Assembly: GCF_003254575.1 (NCBI RefSeq)
Contig: NZ_QJUA01000014.1
Span: 48,879-112,878, forward strand
Source of the DNA: Mycobacterium kyogaense
GTDB taxonomy: Bacteria; Actinomycetota; Actinomycetes; Mycobacteriales; Mycobacteriaceae
Reading direction: 5' to 3'
DNA length: 64,000 bases
Both the position numbers and the translations under genes were made by a program. Below are positions 42,922-50,451 of the stretch, piece after piece. Under the pieces are notes generated by a model. The model worked only from the letters and a program-made list of their open reading frames with translations, searched no databases and was not told where the DNA came from. The first letter of the stretch is position 1; each line of letters starts with the position of its first letter.

Positions 42922-44145
42922 GTGGAACAAATGTGGGAAAAGCAACCGGAGTTCGACGCCGCGACCGAGCGGCTGATCGAGCGGGCCCGGCAATTGGCTC
43001 CCGTGCTCCGATCGCGCGCGACGCAAGCGGAGGCACTGCGACGGCAGCCAGACGAAACCATCAGTGATGCTGAGGAATTCATGAACGCGATGGTTCCGAA
43101 GAAGCGGGGCGGACTGGGCCTCGGCGCCCGCGTGCTGTGCGAGGTCGCCAGGGAGCTGGCACACGGCGACGCATCGGCGGCCTGGACGATCGCGTTCCTG
43201 ATCGAGCACAGCTGGATGGCCTGCCGCCTGCCGGTCGAGGCGCAGGAGGAGCTGTTCGCCGACCGGTCTTTCATCCTCGCCTCTGCTCCGCTCACTCCAT
43301 GGGGGAGCGCGGTTCGAGTGGAGGGCGGCTTCCGGGTTTCCGGCACGTTCAGATACGCGTCCTGCGTGTGGAACTCCGACTGGACCTTCCTCAGCTCCAT
43401 GGTCAGGGAGAACGGCGAGATGGTGGCCTACACCTTCTTGATCCCGCTCTCCGAACTCGTCATCAACGACGACTGGTTCATGTCCGGGATGGCCGCCACG
43501 GGAAGCTCTAGCATCACCGCCGAAGCCGTCTTCGTGCCGGAGCACCGGGGCATGCGCATGGAGGACTTCCTCTCCGCCGACCGTCATCACGGGGTGATGT
43601 ACGAGGAGACGATCATGCGCTACCCGCCCTATGCCAGCCTCGGCATGATGGTGACTGCAGTCGCGCTGGGGTGCGCCGAGGCCGCGGTCGAGCTTGTACG
43701 TGACCGGCTCGCGTCGACTACTGCATTCGGTGGCACACCACGAATTCAATTGCCGATGAGCCGGGATCGGTGGGGCAAGGCCCACGAGATCATGCGGTGC
43801 GCACAGCTGCTTTACCACCACAATCTGGACTTCGCCATCAAGAAGTGCGACGCCGGTGAGGAGTGGAGCCTCGAGGAGGTGGGGCAGATCGAACTCGACC
43901 AGACGACGATCGTGCACATGGCGCAGGAGGCTGTCGGAATCGTTTGCGATGGAATGGGTTCAAGTCCCTACAGGACGAGCGACCCGCTGCAGCGAGCTCG
44001 GCGTGATCTCGACGTGATCGCCAACCACGCGTTCATGGACTACGACCTGATCGCCGAGCGGTCGGTGCGATTCGTGCTCGGGCTCGGCGCCGGGCCGAAT
44101 GACCCGATCACGACTCGAGCGACCACTCAGCGCAACAGGCGTTGA
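42922..44145 (+). CDS. Acyl-CoA dehydrogenase-fold flavin monooxygenase
   Basis: A 407-residue group D flavin monooxygenase: N-terminal helices, then VPKKRGGLGLGARVLCEVARELAHGDASAAWTIAFL, the beta-domain (APLTPWGSAVRVEGGFRVSGTFRYASCVWNSDW, WFMSGMAATGSSSITAEAVFVPEHR) and a C-terminal bundle (SSPYRTSDPLQRARRDLDVIANHAFMDYD). It resembles HsaA, IacA and chlorophenol monooxygenases that take FADH2 or FMNH2 from a separate reductase, here the protein at 39317. GTG 42922 has GAGG 6 bp upstream; a GTG at 42910 is less well placed. The aromatic substrate is unknown. Confidence 0.8.
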   Translation: MEQMWEKQPEFDAATERLIERARQLAPVLRSRATQAEALRRQPDETISDAEEFMNAMVPKKRGGLGLGARVLCEVARELAHGDASAAWTIAFLIEHSWMACRLPVEAQEELFADRSFILASAPLTPWGSAVRVEGGFRVSGTFRYASCVWNSDWTFLSSMVRENGEMVAYTFLIPLSELVINDDWFMSGMAATGSSSITAEAVFVPEHRGMRMEDFLSADRHHGVMYEETIMRYPPYASLGMMVTAVALGCAEAAVELVRDRLASTTAFGGTPRIQLPMSRDRWGKAHEIMRCAQLLYHHNLDFAIKKCDAGEEWSLEEVGQIELDQTTIVHMAQEAVGIVCDGMGSSPYRTSDPLQRARRDLDVIANHAFMDYDLIAERSVRFVLGLGAGPNDPITTRATTQRNRR

Positions 44146-44187
44146 TCTTTCTCGACCAACTAGTTCGACACAAGGAAGGAGACAGGA

Positions 44188-45111
44188 ATGCGTGCTGCAA
44201 TTCTGAACGAGGTGGGTGGGACCCCCGCGGTGGGGGAGTTCGAAGACCCGAAGGCCATCGACGGAGGAAAGATCGGCCGGGTGCTGGTTGCCGGGTTGAA
44301 CCCGATCGACCGGACACTGTCGAAGGGCGGCCCGTACGGACCGCCGACCATTCCGTCGGTGGTGGGGCAGGAGGGTATCGCCGAGCTCGAAGACGGTAGC
44401 CGGGTGTACTTCCGCGATGTGCGTAAGCCCTTCGGCTCAATGGCGGAATTGGTGCCCCTGGACCCCACCAAGATCTATCGCGTTCCCGACGGCGTCGACG
44501 ACGCGTTGGCGGTAGCGGTGGGTATCGCGGGTACCGCGGCATGGGCGACGCTCCATGTTCGGGCGAAGGTGGCAGCCGGCGAGTCGGTGCTGGTGCTGGG
44601 TGCCAGCGGTGTGGTGGGACAGATTGCAGTCCAGCTCGCGAAGCTCGCCGGAGCCCGTGTCGTCGCCGCGGCACGGCACACCGCCAGTCTGGAGAGGTTG
44701 AAGGACGCCGGCGCGGCGGACGAGACCGTGGTGCTGGATGGCGATTACGCCGCAGCGTTGAAGGACGCCTCGGCCGGTGGCTACGACGTCGTGATCGACC
44801 CCGTCTTCGGTGGCCCCCTCGAGGCTGCCTTCGCCACAACGAAGTTCGGTGCTCGCTACGTGGTCTGCGGGATGAGCGCGGGGCCGTCGGCCACCATCAC
44901 CTACCCGAACCTCATCGGCAGGACGGTCATCGGGCACATCGCCGTGACGGTGCCGCCGAACGTGACCGCTCGCGCCTACGAGGAGCTGGTGACCCATGTG
45001 CGCAAGGGCCAGCTGTCGGTGGAGACCGAGCGGATGCCGCTCGACAAGATCTCCGAGGCATGGGACGAGCAGGGGTCCGCACCACACCGCAAGCTCGTCA
45101 TCGAATTCTAG
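44188..45111 (+). CDS. Zinc-independent medium-chain oxidoreductase (quinone reductase-like)
   Basis: A 307-residue MDR-superfamily protein without zinc ligands: N-terminal GroES-like fold (MRAAILNEVGGTPAVGEFEDP, VVGQEGIAELEDGSRVYF) and Rossmann domain with the NADPH motif VLVLGASGVVGQIAVQLAKLAGA, a typical quinone oxidoreductase signature. It could reduce the quinone formed by a hydroxylating flavin monooxygenase, such as its neighbour 42 bp upstream. A 21-bp perfect hairpin follows the stop. Confidence 0.82.
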   Translation: MRAAILNEVGGTPAVGEFEDPKAIDGGKIGRVLVAGLNPIDRTLSKGGPYGPPTIPSVVGQEGIAELEDGSRVYFRDVRKPFGSMAELVPLDPTKIYRVPDGVDDALAVAVGIAGTAAWATLHVRAKVAAGESVLVLGASGVVGQIAVQLAKLAGARVVAAARHTASLERLKDAGAADETVVLDGDYAAALKDASAGGYDVVIDPVFGGPLEAAFATTKFGARYVVCGMSAGPSATITYPNLIGRTVIGHIAVTVPPNVTARAYEELVTHVRKGQLSVETERMPLDKISEAWDEQGSAPHRKLVIEF

Positions 45112-45115
45112 TACT

Positions 45116-45161
45116 CACCCAGAGTGGTGACGGACGCCCACGTCCGTCACCACTCTGGGTG
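45116..45161 (+). terminator. 21-bp perfect stem-loop after oxidoreductase gene
   Basis: Arms 45116-45136 and 45141-45161 are fully complementary over 21 bp around a CCCA loop, starting 4 bp after the stop. It has no U-tract. It most likely terminates the monooxygenase-oxidoreductase transcript before the OFA transporter gene. The 150 bp that follow, up to 45314, hold no other clear feature apart from the GGAGG site of the next gene. Confidence 0.78.
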
Positions 45162-45314
45162 CGCCTCAGGGCTTCCCGCTCCGCTTTCACACGCAGTGGC
45201 CCTGACTCGGTGTCGACGATGCCCCGATGACACCGAACCCTCCCTTCACCGTGGGCTCGCTCGACGCGACGCTCGACCGATCGATCAATTTCCTCGGCCA
45301 CTGACGGAGGCCCC

Positions 45315-46595
45315 GTGAGCATCTCCACTTCTTCTTCGACCAACAGGCAGTCCACACGAGTCCGCACGATGGCCGCGATCGGGTGCGCGATCTGCATCGG
45401 ATTCGGTATCGTCCCGCTGTTCATGGGAACGGTTGCAACCTTTCTGAAGCCGGTGTCCAGCGAATTGGGATGGAGCCTGTCGGTGTTCCCGCAGGCGTCG
45501 CTGGTGGTCGGTCTCGCGGGCGCCGTCCTCGGCCCCTTCGCCGGACGTCTTCTCGATCGCCACGGAGTGCGTCGCCTGTTGCCCATCGGCCTAACCGTCT
45601 GTAGCGCCGGCCTGTTCGCGATGTCATATGTCGACAATCAGGTCATGCTGTACCTCGTCTCGGCCGTCATGGGCGTCGGTACCGCGGTCGCCGGTCCCAT
45701 CTCCTATGCCAAGGTCGTCGCCGGCTGGTACAGCAAGCACCGCGGGCTCGCCCTCGGCTTGGTACTCAGTGCTGCACCCGCCATCTCCACCGCAGTGACT
45801 GTGCCGCTCTCGCAGATACTGATCGATTCCTACGGATGGCAAGCCGCCTACCGCGTGCTCGCTGTAACCGCCTTCGTTGTCTCGGTTCCGGCAGCACTGG
45901 TGCTGATTCGAGAGTCGTCGGCGGCGGCCCCGAGCCCTGAGGGGCCGACGTCGGACGTCGAAGGCGTCGAAGGGTCACAAGCGCTACGATCGCGCACATT
46001 CTGGACGGTCATGGGCGTCAGTTGCCTGGTGGCAGCAGGACTGATGGCGGTCAGCAACCACATCATCGCGTGGATGACCGAGGAGGGCGTAGAGGCACAG
46101 ATTGCCGGCCTGGCGCTCTCCCTCTTCTTCCTGATCGGCCCCTTGGGGTCCCTGGTCGGTGGGGCGTTGATGGATCGGGTGCCGAGTCCGAAAGTCGTGA
46201 CCGCGTTCTTCTTCCTGCCGCTGATTGGCATGGCATTACTCTTCTTCGGCGGTGGGCTCGGGTTGCTGGTCGGCATGGCGCTGCTCGGCATGGCTTTCAG
46301 CAGCATCAACGGCTTCGTTCCCCTCCTGATAACCCGCTACTTCGGCTTGAAGGCCAGCTCAGAGATACTCGGTACGGCATTCGCAGCTCTGACGGTTTTC
46401 ATGGGAGTCGGCCCGGTGCTTGTCGGATTCGGCCACGATGCCTTGGGTGGCTACCCGTCGCCCATGATGATCGTCGCTGCGACGATGCTGGTCGGCTTCA
46501 TCGGCTCGTTTTCCTTCCCAGCCTTCCGGTACCTCCACAAGCCCGACCAAGACGGTGATGTTCGAGTCGACGCGCAGGAGAACGCACAGTCCTGA
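45315..46595 (+). CDS. MFS transporter, OFA/monocarboxylate-like
   Basis: A 426-residue 12-span transporter. GIVPLFMGTVATFLKPVSSELGWS, AGRLLDRHGVRRLLPIG, GWYSKHRGLALGLVLSAAP and GSLVGGALMDRVPSPKV match the oxalate:formate antiporter/monocarboxylate group. It may carry the organic-acid substrate or product of the monooxygenase island. GTG 45315 has GGAGG 4 bp upstream. It is separated from the preceding gene by the terminator hairpin and so is probably transcribed independently. Confidence 0.82.
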   Translation: MSISTSSSTNRQSTRVRTMAAIGCAICIGFGIVPLFMGTVATFLKPVSSELGWSLSVFPQASLVVGLAGAVLGPFAGRLLDRHGVRRLLPIGLTVCSAGLFAMSYVDNQVMLYLVSAVMGVGTAVAGPISYAKVVAGWYSKHRGLALGLVLSAAPAISTAVTVPLSQILIDSYGWQAAYRVLAVTAFVVSVPAALVLIRESSAAAPSPEGPTSDVEGVEGSQALRSRTFWTVMGVSCLVAAGLMAVSNHIIAWMTEEGVEAQIAGLALSLFFLIGPLGSLVGGALMDRVPSPKVVTAFFFLPLIGMALLFFGGGLGLLVGMALLGMAFSSINGFVPLLITRYFGLKASSEILGTAFAALTVFMGVGPVLVGFGHDALGGYPSPMMIVAATMLVGFIGSFSFPAFRYLHKPDQDGDVRVDAQENAQS

Positions 46596-46651
46596 AAGCG
46601 GTGCGACAGGCATCTGCACAACGGAGAAATGTTGGTACGCAGCAGAATCGA

Positions 46652-46996
46652 TTACGCGGCGTCGGATTCGACGACGCTGGTGGTGTGTGTCAACATTCCG
46701 CTGCGCCCGTCGACAACCCACGCGATGTGTCCAAACCGATCCGCTGCGCGTTGCATCAGGCGAGCCCGCTGTGCTTGCTCGTCGACATCGGCGGCGATCG
46801 CCATCACGTCAGCGGAACTCTTACCCAACAGTATTCGGCTGAGCGACACGGCGTATCGAGCAGTGACCACGACACGCCGGCCACTGGCCAGCAACTCTTG
46901 TACCAACTCGTATCCTGCGTCGCAGTCCGCGTGGACGACCAGCACCACGTCATTGCCAGTGGTGGTGGGCCAGCCCGAGGGTGGTTCGCTTGTCAT
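46652..46996 (-). CDS. Short Rossmann-fold (SDR N-terminal-like) protein
   Basis: A 114-residue protein resembling only the first half of an SDR: NDVVLVVHADCDAGYELVQELLASGRRVVVTARY, then ADVMAIAADVDEQAQRARLMQRAADRFGHIAWVVDG. It lacks the TGxxxGxG loop and ends before the catalytic Tyr-Lys, so it is either a truncated SDR or a small conserved non-enzymatic protein. The opposite strand has competing open frames; the minus strand is favoured by the fold-like pattern. The ribosome site before ATG 46996 is poor. Confidence 0.5.
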   Translation of the reverse strand: MTSEPPSGWPTTTGNDVVLVVHADCDAGYELVQELLASGRRVVVTARYAVSLSRILLGKSSADVMAIAADVDEQAQRARLMQRAADRFGHIAWVVDGRSGMLTHTTSVVESDAA

Positions 46997-47340
46997 AGGA
47001 ACCAGATAACCGAGATTCGATGAGGTTGGACTATGGCCACACTGTGGATTGGTTATCGTCTGCGTGGTTTTCGCAGTGGCGTCTATGTGCAAGACCGCAG
47101 ACCTGGCGGCATTACACAGCTCTCACCTAAGAGATGAACAGTTGACACTTAACTCGAGAAAGTAGCTTTGAGCCGCCTTTACGGGTGCTGATCCGCACGA
47201 CGGTGAGACCGTTGCGCCGGCATTCCTCGAGGTGTGCGGCGTGCGGGCGCGACCCCCTAGCGCCTTCACGCCGCACCTTTCACCTCGTCGGCGCCGAAGT
47301 TGCCCATCGCACGAGTCAGCACACGCCGAGAGGACCGCCG
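46997..47340. promoter_or_regulatory. Intergenic region before porin gene
   Basis: A 344-bp gene-free stretch. TTGACA at 47142-47147 could be a -35 box with a weak TAGCTT 15 bp downstream. GAGAGGACCGCCG just before 47341 serves the porin gene. Nothing else was recognised. Confidence 0.35.
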
Positions 47341-48045
47341 ATGCCCACCGACGCTGCCGCCACGCTGGGCCGGTGGACGGCGTCGTCAAGCCCTTCCCGG
47401 CATGGACGGTCGCACATCAGCCAGAACAGTCACTCGATCGCGCGTGCACTCACGGTGACCGCGACGGCCATGGTCGCCGCGGCCCTGCTGCCCGACACGG
47501 GCATCGCCAGTGCCGAGCCGGTGGCCCTTCCCGATGTCAGCCGGCACGGTGAAACAGCCGACGGATGGCAGCTGAGCCTGTCGATGACCCGGATAGCCAT
47601 CAACGCGGTACCCAACATGGCCGCGACACCGTTCACCGGCGAAGGCTTCGCATCTGCACGAGTGGAAGTCAACATCGACGACGAAGGCCGGATGCCGGTC
47701 AACTCCGGCTCCGTTGTGGTCGGGGTGCAATTGGGCTGCCAGGTCAAACTCGACGAGGGTATGGACCTCGGCATCGGCAATCAGCTCGACGTCGTAGCCG
47801 ACGATCCATTCCTCAACGTGACTCCGAGTATCGGCGTCGACCTTCGCCCCGGATACATCCGAACAGTGGGGCTCGGCGCCAAACGCCTGAAGGGACGCAC
47901 CGGCATCGTGTCGGTGGAGGACGCGCACGTTCAGATCGACGGGTGCGGTGGGCCCGTGTCTGTACGGTTGTTCGCCTCCGCGCACATCAGCACCGACACT
48001 TCAGATGACAGCGTCAACGTCTACGGAGACATCGTGCGCTTATGA
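47341..48045 (+). CDS. MspA-family outer-membrane porin
   Basis: A 234-residue MspA-like protein. A long N-terminal leader with a hydrophobic signal (ARALTVTATAMVAAALLP, cleavage after IASAEP-like residues) precedes the beta-rich goblet domain: DGWQLSLSMTRIAINAVPNMAATPFTGEGFASARVEVNID, SGSVVVGVQLGCQVKLDEGMDLG, ending in NVYGDIVRL. MspA-type octameric porins cross the mycobacterial outer membrane and admit small hydrophilic molecules. It is longer at the N-terminus than typical MspA. Its stop overlaps the next gene start (ATGA). Confidence 0.83.
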   Translation: MPTDAAATLGRWTASSSPSRHGRSHISQNSHSIARALTVTATAMVAAALLPDTGIASAEPVALPDVSRHGETADGWQLSLSMTRIAINAVPNMAATPFTGEGFASARVEVNIDDEGRMPVNSGSVVVGVQLGCQVKLDEGMDLGIGNQLDVVADDPFLNVTPSIGVDLRPGYIRTVGLGAKRLKGRTGIVSVEDAHVQIDGCGGPVSVRLFASAHISTDTSDDSVNVYGDIVRL

Positions 48046-48368
48046 CATCGCAACACGTTTCGCGCCCTTTGCTCGCCCTGGTGACGGTGTGCTGGATCAT
48101 CCTCACGGCGGGTCCGGCTGGAGCCGATGACGACGATGACGACGATGACGACAGCAGCAGCAGTCCGTCCAGCGTCGTCACCACCTGGCCTCCCACAGAG
48201 GTGGAATGGCCACCGAGACTCGACCCTGTGCACGAGGACGAAGTCTCACCCGCACAGGTGCCCATCGTGATGCCAAGCGGCGTGCCGTATCCACCCTTAC
48301 CCGTTGAGGTCACACCGACGCGGCCCATCGTGCCGACGACCGCAACGGAAGCGCCCGCGGACAGTTAG
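48042..48368 (+). CDS. Secreted acidic/Pro-rich protein coupled to porin
   Basis: A 108-residue protein: signal peptide (RPLLALVTVCWIILTAGPAGA), a run of nine Asp followed by five Ser and Pro, and a Pro/Val-rich tail. The mature protein is probably unstructured and highly acidic, and it could bind calcium or act as a spacer near the porin. The ATG overlaps the porin stop (ATGA), so the two are co-translated. Its stop overlaps the end of the convergent aldo/keto reductase gene by 4 bp. Confidence 0.68.
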   Translation: MTSQHVSRPLLALVTVCWIILTAGPAGADDDDDDDDDSSSSPSSVVTTWPPTEVEWPPRLDPVHEDEVSPAQVPIVMPSGVPYPPLPVEVTPTRPIVPTTATEAPADS

Positions 48369-49423
48369 GTTGCGGTCGCGGGTAACGGGGGGAACAGAGG
48401 TGGGTTGATGCGGGCGAAGCCGTCCTGGCGATAGTAGGGAAAGTGAGGGTAAGGCTGGTCGCGCTGGCTGACTGCGTCGAGCCGGGCAACGTGCTCGTCG
48501 TCGAGTGACCATCCGACGGCGCCCAAGTTCTCGCTGAGCTGGCGGGCGTCGCGCGCGCCGATGATCACTGATGCCACAGTGGGCCGGCGCAGCAACCAGT
48601 TCAGGGCGACCTGTGCGATGGTCTTGCCGGTTTCGCCTGCGATCACGCCCAATTCGTCGACGACGTCGAACAGAAGCGCGTCGTCGACCGGCGGACCGGC
48701 ATCGGCCGTCTTGTGCAGTCGACTCACGGGAGGTAGCGGGGAGTCTCGTCGGAGACGCCCGGTCAGCCGGCCCCACCCCAACGGGCTCCAGACCAGTGCG
48801 CCCACACCCTGGTCCAGACCCAGTGGCATCAGTTCCCACTCGTAGTCACGGCCGATGAGGGAGTAGTAGACCTGGTGCGCAACGTAGCGCGGCTGGTGCG
48901 CAGCGTCGGCTGCAGCCAGTGACTTCATCAGCTGCCAGCCCGCGAAATTCGACACCCCGGTGTAGCGGATCTTGCCTTGGGCGATGAGGGTCTCCAAGGT
49001 ATCGAGCACCTCTTCGACTGGGGTGAACGCATCGAACGCATGGAGCTGGAACAGATCGATGCGATCAGTTTTCAGGCGTCGCAGCGCCTGCTCGACTGCG
49101 CCGATCAGACGGCCCCTCGACGTGCCCGCGTCAGCGGGTCCGTCACCCATTGGCAGTGCCGCTTTCGTCGAAATCAGCACATCATCGCGTCGACCTTTGA
49201 GAGCGCAGCCGAGAACTTCCTCGGAGCGGCCTGCCGAGTACACGTCGGCGGTGTCGAACAGCGTGATCCCCGATTCCAGACACAGGTCGACCATTGTTCG
49301 CGCCTCGTCCACGCCGGTATCACCCCAGGCGCCGAAGAAATCGCCATACCCACCAAAAGTCGCTGCACCAAAGGACAATTCGGATACGGCCAGCCCTGAG
49401 CTGCCCACTTGGCGGTAATCCAC
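48365..49423 (-). CDS. Aldo/keto reductase
   Basis: A 352-residue AKR of the YajO/YghZ-like branch. The catalytic Asp and Tyr (FDTADVYSAG), the active-site Lys (LISTKAAL), His (DLFQLHAFD), and the NADPH-binding GVSNFAGWQL and SVIIGARDARQLSENL are present. It reduces aldehydes or ketones with NADPH. GTG 49423 has AAGGAG 5 bp upstream. It is divergent from a TetR gene with palindromic sites between, so it is probably repressed by that TetR protein. Confidence 0.85.
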   Translation of the reverse strand: MDYRQVGSSGLAVSELSFGAATFGGYGDFFGAWGDTGVDEARTMVDLCLESGITLFDTADVYSAGRSEEVLGCALKGRRDDVLISTKAALPMGDGPADAGTSRGRLIGAVEQALRRLKTDRIDLFQLHAFDAFTPVEEVLDTLETLIAQGKIRYTGVSNFAGWQLMKSLAAADAAHQPRYVAHQVYYSLIGRDYEWELMPLGLDQGVGALVWSPLGWGRLTGRLRRDSPLPPVSRLHKTADAGPPVDDALLFDVVDELGVIAGETGKTIAQVALNWLLRRPTVASVIIGARDARQLSENLGAVGWSLDDEHVARLDAVSQRDQPYPHFPYYRQDGFARINPPLFPPLPATAT

Positions 49424-49449
49424 GACATCTCCTTAATTGGACGATATTC

Positions 49450-49508
49450 CCCTTAAGGGCATGACGCTACCGCGTTCCGCGTCTTAACGCGACCGAAGTC
49501 CCGTTAAG
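49450..49508. promoter_or_regulatory. TetR-type operators between aldo/keto reductase and tetR genes
   Basis: CCCTTAAGGG (49450-49459) is a perfect palindrome. CTTAACG (49483-49489) and CGTTAAG (49502-49508) form a second, spaced inverted repeat. The shared TTAA cores suggest two operators in the 93-bp divergent region, one per promoter. Confidence 0.5.
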
Positions 49509-49516
49509 ATGAGTAG

Positions 49517-50107
49517 GTGACCCCGATTCGACCTGGCGGCAGAACAGCGAACGTTCGCGCCGCAGTACTCAGCGCAACCGCCGACCTGCTGGTCGAGTCC
49601 GGCCTGGAAAGCGTGGACCTCGCCGAGGTGGCCCGGCGCGCGGGCGTCGGCAAGTCCACGGTGTATCGCCGCTGGGGGACAGTGTCGGCGCTTGTGACCG
49701 ACTTGCTCGCCGACATGGCTGAGTCATCACTTCCTCGTCCCGACACCGGGAGCCTCGCCGAGGACTTCCGCAGTATTGCCAACCTGATTCAGCGGACACT
49801 GGCCGATCGCCGGCAAGGTCCGCTGTTTGCGGCGATCATCGCGGCGGCAACGTGCAGTCCCGACACCGCCAGGGCTCTCGCCACGTTCTACAGCGTCCGA
49901 CTGGAGGAGTTCGCCGGAACCGTCACCGACGGCATCGCCCGCGGCGAGGCACCGCCAGGCACCGACCCCTCTGACGCCATTCGCTACCTGTCTGCACCTC
50001 TCTACTACCGGCTACTCACCGGCAACGGAGCGCCCGACGACCGCGACGCGAACCGCGCGGCGCGGGCCGCACTCGCCGCGATCGCCGCCGGCGTGTTCAC
50101 CGGATAA
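49517..50107 (+). CDS. TetR-family transcriptional regulator
   Basis: A 196-residue regulator with the N-terminal helix-turn-helix (LSATADLLVESGLESVDLAEVARRAGVGKSTVYRRWGTVSALVTDLL) and a TetR_C-type ligand domain (FRSIANLIQRTLADRRQGPLFAAII). It is divergent from the aldo/keto reductase gene and very likely represses it and itself via the TTAA-containing palindromes. The GTG start at 49517 sits 8 bp after the second inverted repeat. The ligand is unknown, probably an electrophile or aldehyde. Confidence 0.85.
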   Translation: MTPIRPGGRTANVRAAVLSATADLLVESGLESVDLAEVARRAGVGKSTVYRRWGTVSALVTDLLADMAESSLPRPDTGSLAEDFRSIANLIQRTLADRRQGPLFAAIIAAATCSPDTARALATFYSVRLEEFAGTVTDGIARGEAPPGTDPSDAIRYLSAPLYYRLLTGNGAPDDRDANRAARAALAAIAAGVFTG

Positions 50108-50114
50108 CGCACGG

Positions 50115-50375
50115 CCACCGCCTGCCGCTGCGCCTTCGGCGTGGGCAGCAGGGCCGAGTAGTACGCCGAGCGCGGGAAACGATCGATCACGCTGATGTTG
50201 CCGGCTAGCGGCGTGGGATCACTCGGATTCGAAAAGCCATGCCGCAACGGCAATTCGGGCTTCTCATCGCAAGTGGGGCCATTCGTCACCGCCGTGAATC
50301 AGCGGCTGTGATGCACGACGGGCTGGTCGCCGACGTACTCGATGACGGCCGAGTCCCCGCGCGACGACAGCCATG
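50115..50375 (-). pseudogene. Remnant of a choloylglycine hydrolase/penicillin V acylase-family gene
   Basis: On the minus strand the reading GDSAVIEYVGDQPVVHHSR, an in-frame TGA (50299-50301), then FTAVTNGPTCDEKPELPL and LAGNISVIDRFPRSAYYSAL, LPTPKAQRQAVAV reproduces, in the same frame and order, the central part of choloylglycine hydrolase-family proteins (GDSAIIEYV, MTNxPT, GNxSxxDRFxRAxYY). The N-terminal nucleophile Cys region and the C-terminal strands are missing, so this is a decayed fragment of about 85 codons in the 344-bp gap after tetR. The rest of the gap (50376-50451) is the promoter of the next gene. Confidence 0.65.
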
Positions 50376-50408
50376 CCCTCGACGACGAACGCAGAAAATC
50401 GATTGACG

Positions 50409-50422
50409 AATCAATATTGATT
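50409..50422. promoter_or_regulatory. 14-bp palindrome upstream of FAD oxidoreductase gene
   Basis: AATCAATATTGATT is a perfect palindrome in a strikingly AT-rich stretch (50398-50445), 29 bp before the FAD-oxidoreductase ATG. GAATC (50408) and GATTC (50432) form an outer pair. It is a candidate operator, possibly for the TetR encoded at 52924. Confidence 0.45.
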
Positions 50423-50451
50423 TTTAATTCAGATTCATCAACAATCGGCCT

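Noticed and set aside
46601..47023. 140- and 126-codon plus-strand frames opposite the SDR-like gene
   Set aside because: They show no fold-like pattern or ribosome site, whereas the minus strand gives a Rossmann-like sequence.
50005..50289. 94-codon minus-strand frame as an intact small gene
   Set aside because: Its first half matches an internal segment of choloylglycine hydrolases and its second half runs antisense through the tetR gene. It is better read as part of a pseudogene.
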